This document shows positions 34,164-35,107 of a stretch of DNA of 35,107 bases, piece after piece. A model generated the notes under the pieces. It did no database searches. It was not told the origin of the DNA and worked only from the letters and a program-made list of their open reading frames with translations. Location of the stretch: NCBI GenBank assembly GCA_031276135.1, contig JAISNR010000031.1:1-35107 (forward strand). Direction: 5' to 3'. The DNA comes from Eubacteriales Family XIII. Incertae Sedis bacterium. GTDB lineage: Bacteria > Bacillota > Clostridia > Peptostreptococcales > Anaerovoracaceae. The translations under genes and the position numbers were made by a program. Each line of letters opens with the position of its first letter. Positions within the stretch are counted from its first letter, which is position 1.

Positions 34164-34906
34164 GAAACTTCCTGAAAAATCCGTTCGCGCTGATCCTGCT
34201 CCTGATCATGGCCGTTCATGCCACGAGAGGAGGCGGCTTTCGCAATCCCATCGAATGGATTGCCGATATGATCCTGCTCGTCCCGGGCTTGGTCATCGGC
34301 ATCTCGGCGCACGAATTCGCCCACGCGAAGGCCGCGGATATGCTGGGCGACCCGACGCCGCGCATGCAGGGGCGCGTCACGCTGAACCCCTTCAAGCATT
34401 TTGATCTCATCGGTCTCATCGCCCTGCTTTTGATCGGATTCGGCTGGGGCAAGCCCGTCCAAATATCGCCGCACAATTTCAGGAATGTGCGCCGCGCGAG
34501 CTTCATCGTGGCCATCGCGGGCGTCGCGATGAACTTCGTGCTGGCTTTCCTGTTCTTCGGGCTTTGCAGCACGGTCATGACCGTCGCTTACCGCAGCGGA
34601 CTCAGCCCGCGCCTCATCGGTGCGCTCGATCCCATTCTCGAGAACATCGTCGTGATGAACCTCGCGCTGATGATCTTCAACCTGCTGCCCGTGCCGCCGC
34701 TCGACGGCTTCAACATCGTGACGGAGATCTTCGACCTGCGCCGCCGGCAATTCTGGTACACGCTGTACAATTTCGGCTTTCCGATCCTGATGATCCTGAT
34801 TTTGCTCGACGTGCCGGACCGCATCATGATGCCGGCGCTCAATGCGATGTACTACGGATTCCTTCCCACCGTGTGGGGCACGCTGTTGACACCGATTTTC
34901 TTCTGA
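34160..34906 (+). CDS. Site-2-type membrane metalloprotease (M50 family)
   Basis: This 248-aa polytopic protein is an M50 intramembrane zinc protease of the short type, like those often listed as site-2 protease family. The zinc motif HEFAH is at 51-55 and the third-ligand motif is NLLPVPPLDGFN in a later membrane segment. About five membrane segments are visible. TTG 34160 is chosen: GGAGGTG (34147-34153) is well spaced, while ATG 34136 has no SD. The TTGA overlap with the upstream stop indicates coupling to the DUF815 ATPase. The substrate is unknown. No terminator is evident after it. Confidence 0.92.
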   Translation: MRNFLKNPFALILLLIMAVHATRGGGFRNPIEWIADMILLVPGLVIGISAHEFAHAKAADMLGDPTPRMQGRVTLNPFKHFDLIGLIALLLIGFGWGKPVQISPHNFRNVRRASFIVAIAGVAMNFVLAFLFFGLCSTVMTVAYRSGLSPRLIGALDPILENIVVMNLALMIFNLLPVPPLDGFNIVTEIFDLRRRQFWYTLYNFGFPILMILILLDVPDRIMMPALNAMYYGFLPTVWGTLLTPIFF

Positions 34907-35022
34907 CCCGGCGATCCGCAATCTTGTCGCAGGGTGTTTGTTTCCGTGCAATATATTTCTATTATTATCCTTTTATTCAATAAAAACCCAAACGAAATTC
35001 TTGGAATTTGAAGCGTTTTCCC

Positions 35023-35051
35023 TTGACAGGCGCAAACCGAGAATATATAAT
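35023..35051 (+). promoter_or_regulatory. Consensus promoter for the next gene
   Basis: TTGACA (35023-35028) and TATAAT (35046-35051) are both perfect, with a 17-bp spacer. Just upstream is a small dyad AAATTC-TTG-GAATTT (34995-35009). The transcript leads to the start codon at the window edge. Confidence 0.9.
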
Positions 35052-35104
35052 AAATTATACATAGCAAGAAAAAAACAGGCGATCGATGCAAGCAGGTGGC
35101 CGAT

Positions 35105-35107
35105 ATG
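35105..35107 (+). CDS. Start codon of an unseen gene (partial)
   Basis: ATG at the last three bases follows AGGTGG (35094-35099) with 5 nt spacing and lies about 50 nt after the expected transcription start of a perfect promoter. Nothing of the product can be read. Confidence 0.45.

Noticed and set aside
1-35107. CRISPR array, prophage, insertion sequence or integrase
   Set aside because: No spaced direct-repeat array, transposase, integrase or phage structural gene was seen. The only repeat-like elements are those at 10571, 19643, 27101 and 32787.

Overview
The window reads as a chromosomal stretch of a GC-rich member of the Bacillota, probably class Clostridia. I infer this from gene content and order only: the 3' end of an rRNA operon followed by tRNA genes with encoded CCA, then rpsU, a phoH-ybeY-era-recO-glyQS block, radC-mreBCD-PBP2-minD-rodA, an RNase Y gene, a cysteine desulfurase/thiI pair, PreTA, and a DUF815 ATPase. 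Shine-Dalgarno sites are mostly strong (GGAGG type), TTG starts are common, and several promoters are near-consensus sigma-A sites with 17-18 bp spacers. I see no phage, transposase, integrase or CRISPR array. Genes are tightly packed with many 4-bp overlaps.

Layout. 1-813: 23S rRNA 3' end, 5S rRNA, tRNA-Glu(UUC), an intrinsic terminator, tRNA-Leu(UAG). 938-6707: ribosome and RNA maintenance genes (rpsU, phoH, ybeY, era, recO, a UBA-like/DUF4342 protein, glyQS). 6744-8670: a small P-loop protein, a HAD phosphatase and a CoA-type Nudix hydrolase. 8671-16640: radC and the rod-shape and cell-wall cluster (mreB, mreC, mreD, a very large PBP2, a MinD-like ATPase, and rodA on the opposite strand). 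16687-21033: rny, then a cysteine desulfurase and thiI, separated by an unusual palindromic element. 21008-22636 (minus): a lipoprotein translationally coupled to a Maf-type pyrophosphatase. 22690-30493: preT-preA, a beta-CASP metallo-RNase, a PAS/sigma-54 activator and a class III aminotransferase. 30697-34906: a CYTH protein, glyA, a DUF815 ATPase and an M50 site-2-type protease. The window ends at a perfect consensus promoter and the start codon of an unseen gene.

How it fits together. Most of the window is housekeeping: ribosome maturation (Era, YbeY, RNase Y), tRNA thiolation (desulfurase and ThiI), one-carbon supply (GlyA) and elongasome assembly (MreBCD, PBP2, RodA). The segment 22.7-30.5 kb is more metabolic and may serve reductive pyrimidine or beta-amino-acid turnover under a sigma-54 activator, which is an inference from adjacency.

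The features most worth a second look are: a MinD-like ATPase without MinC or MinE, without the membrane-targeting helix and with Asn in place of the switch I Asp; a 130-bp element with 22-bp terminal inverted repeats between the desulfurase and thiI; an RNase Y frame whose only well-placed start codon is ATA; overlapping divergent rodA/rny promoters; and an AT-rich motif present twice, about 5.7 kb apart.
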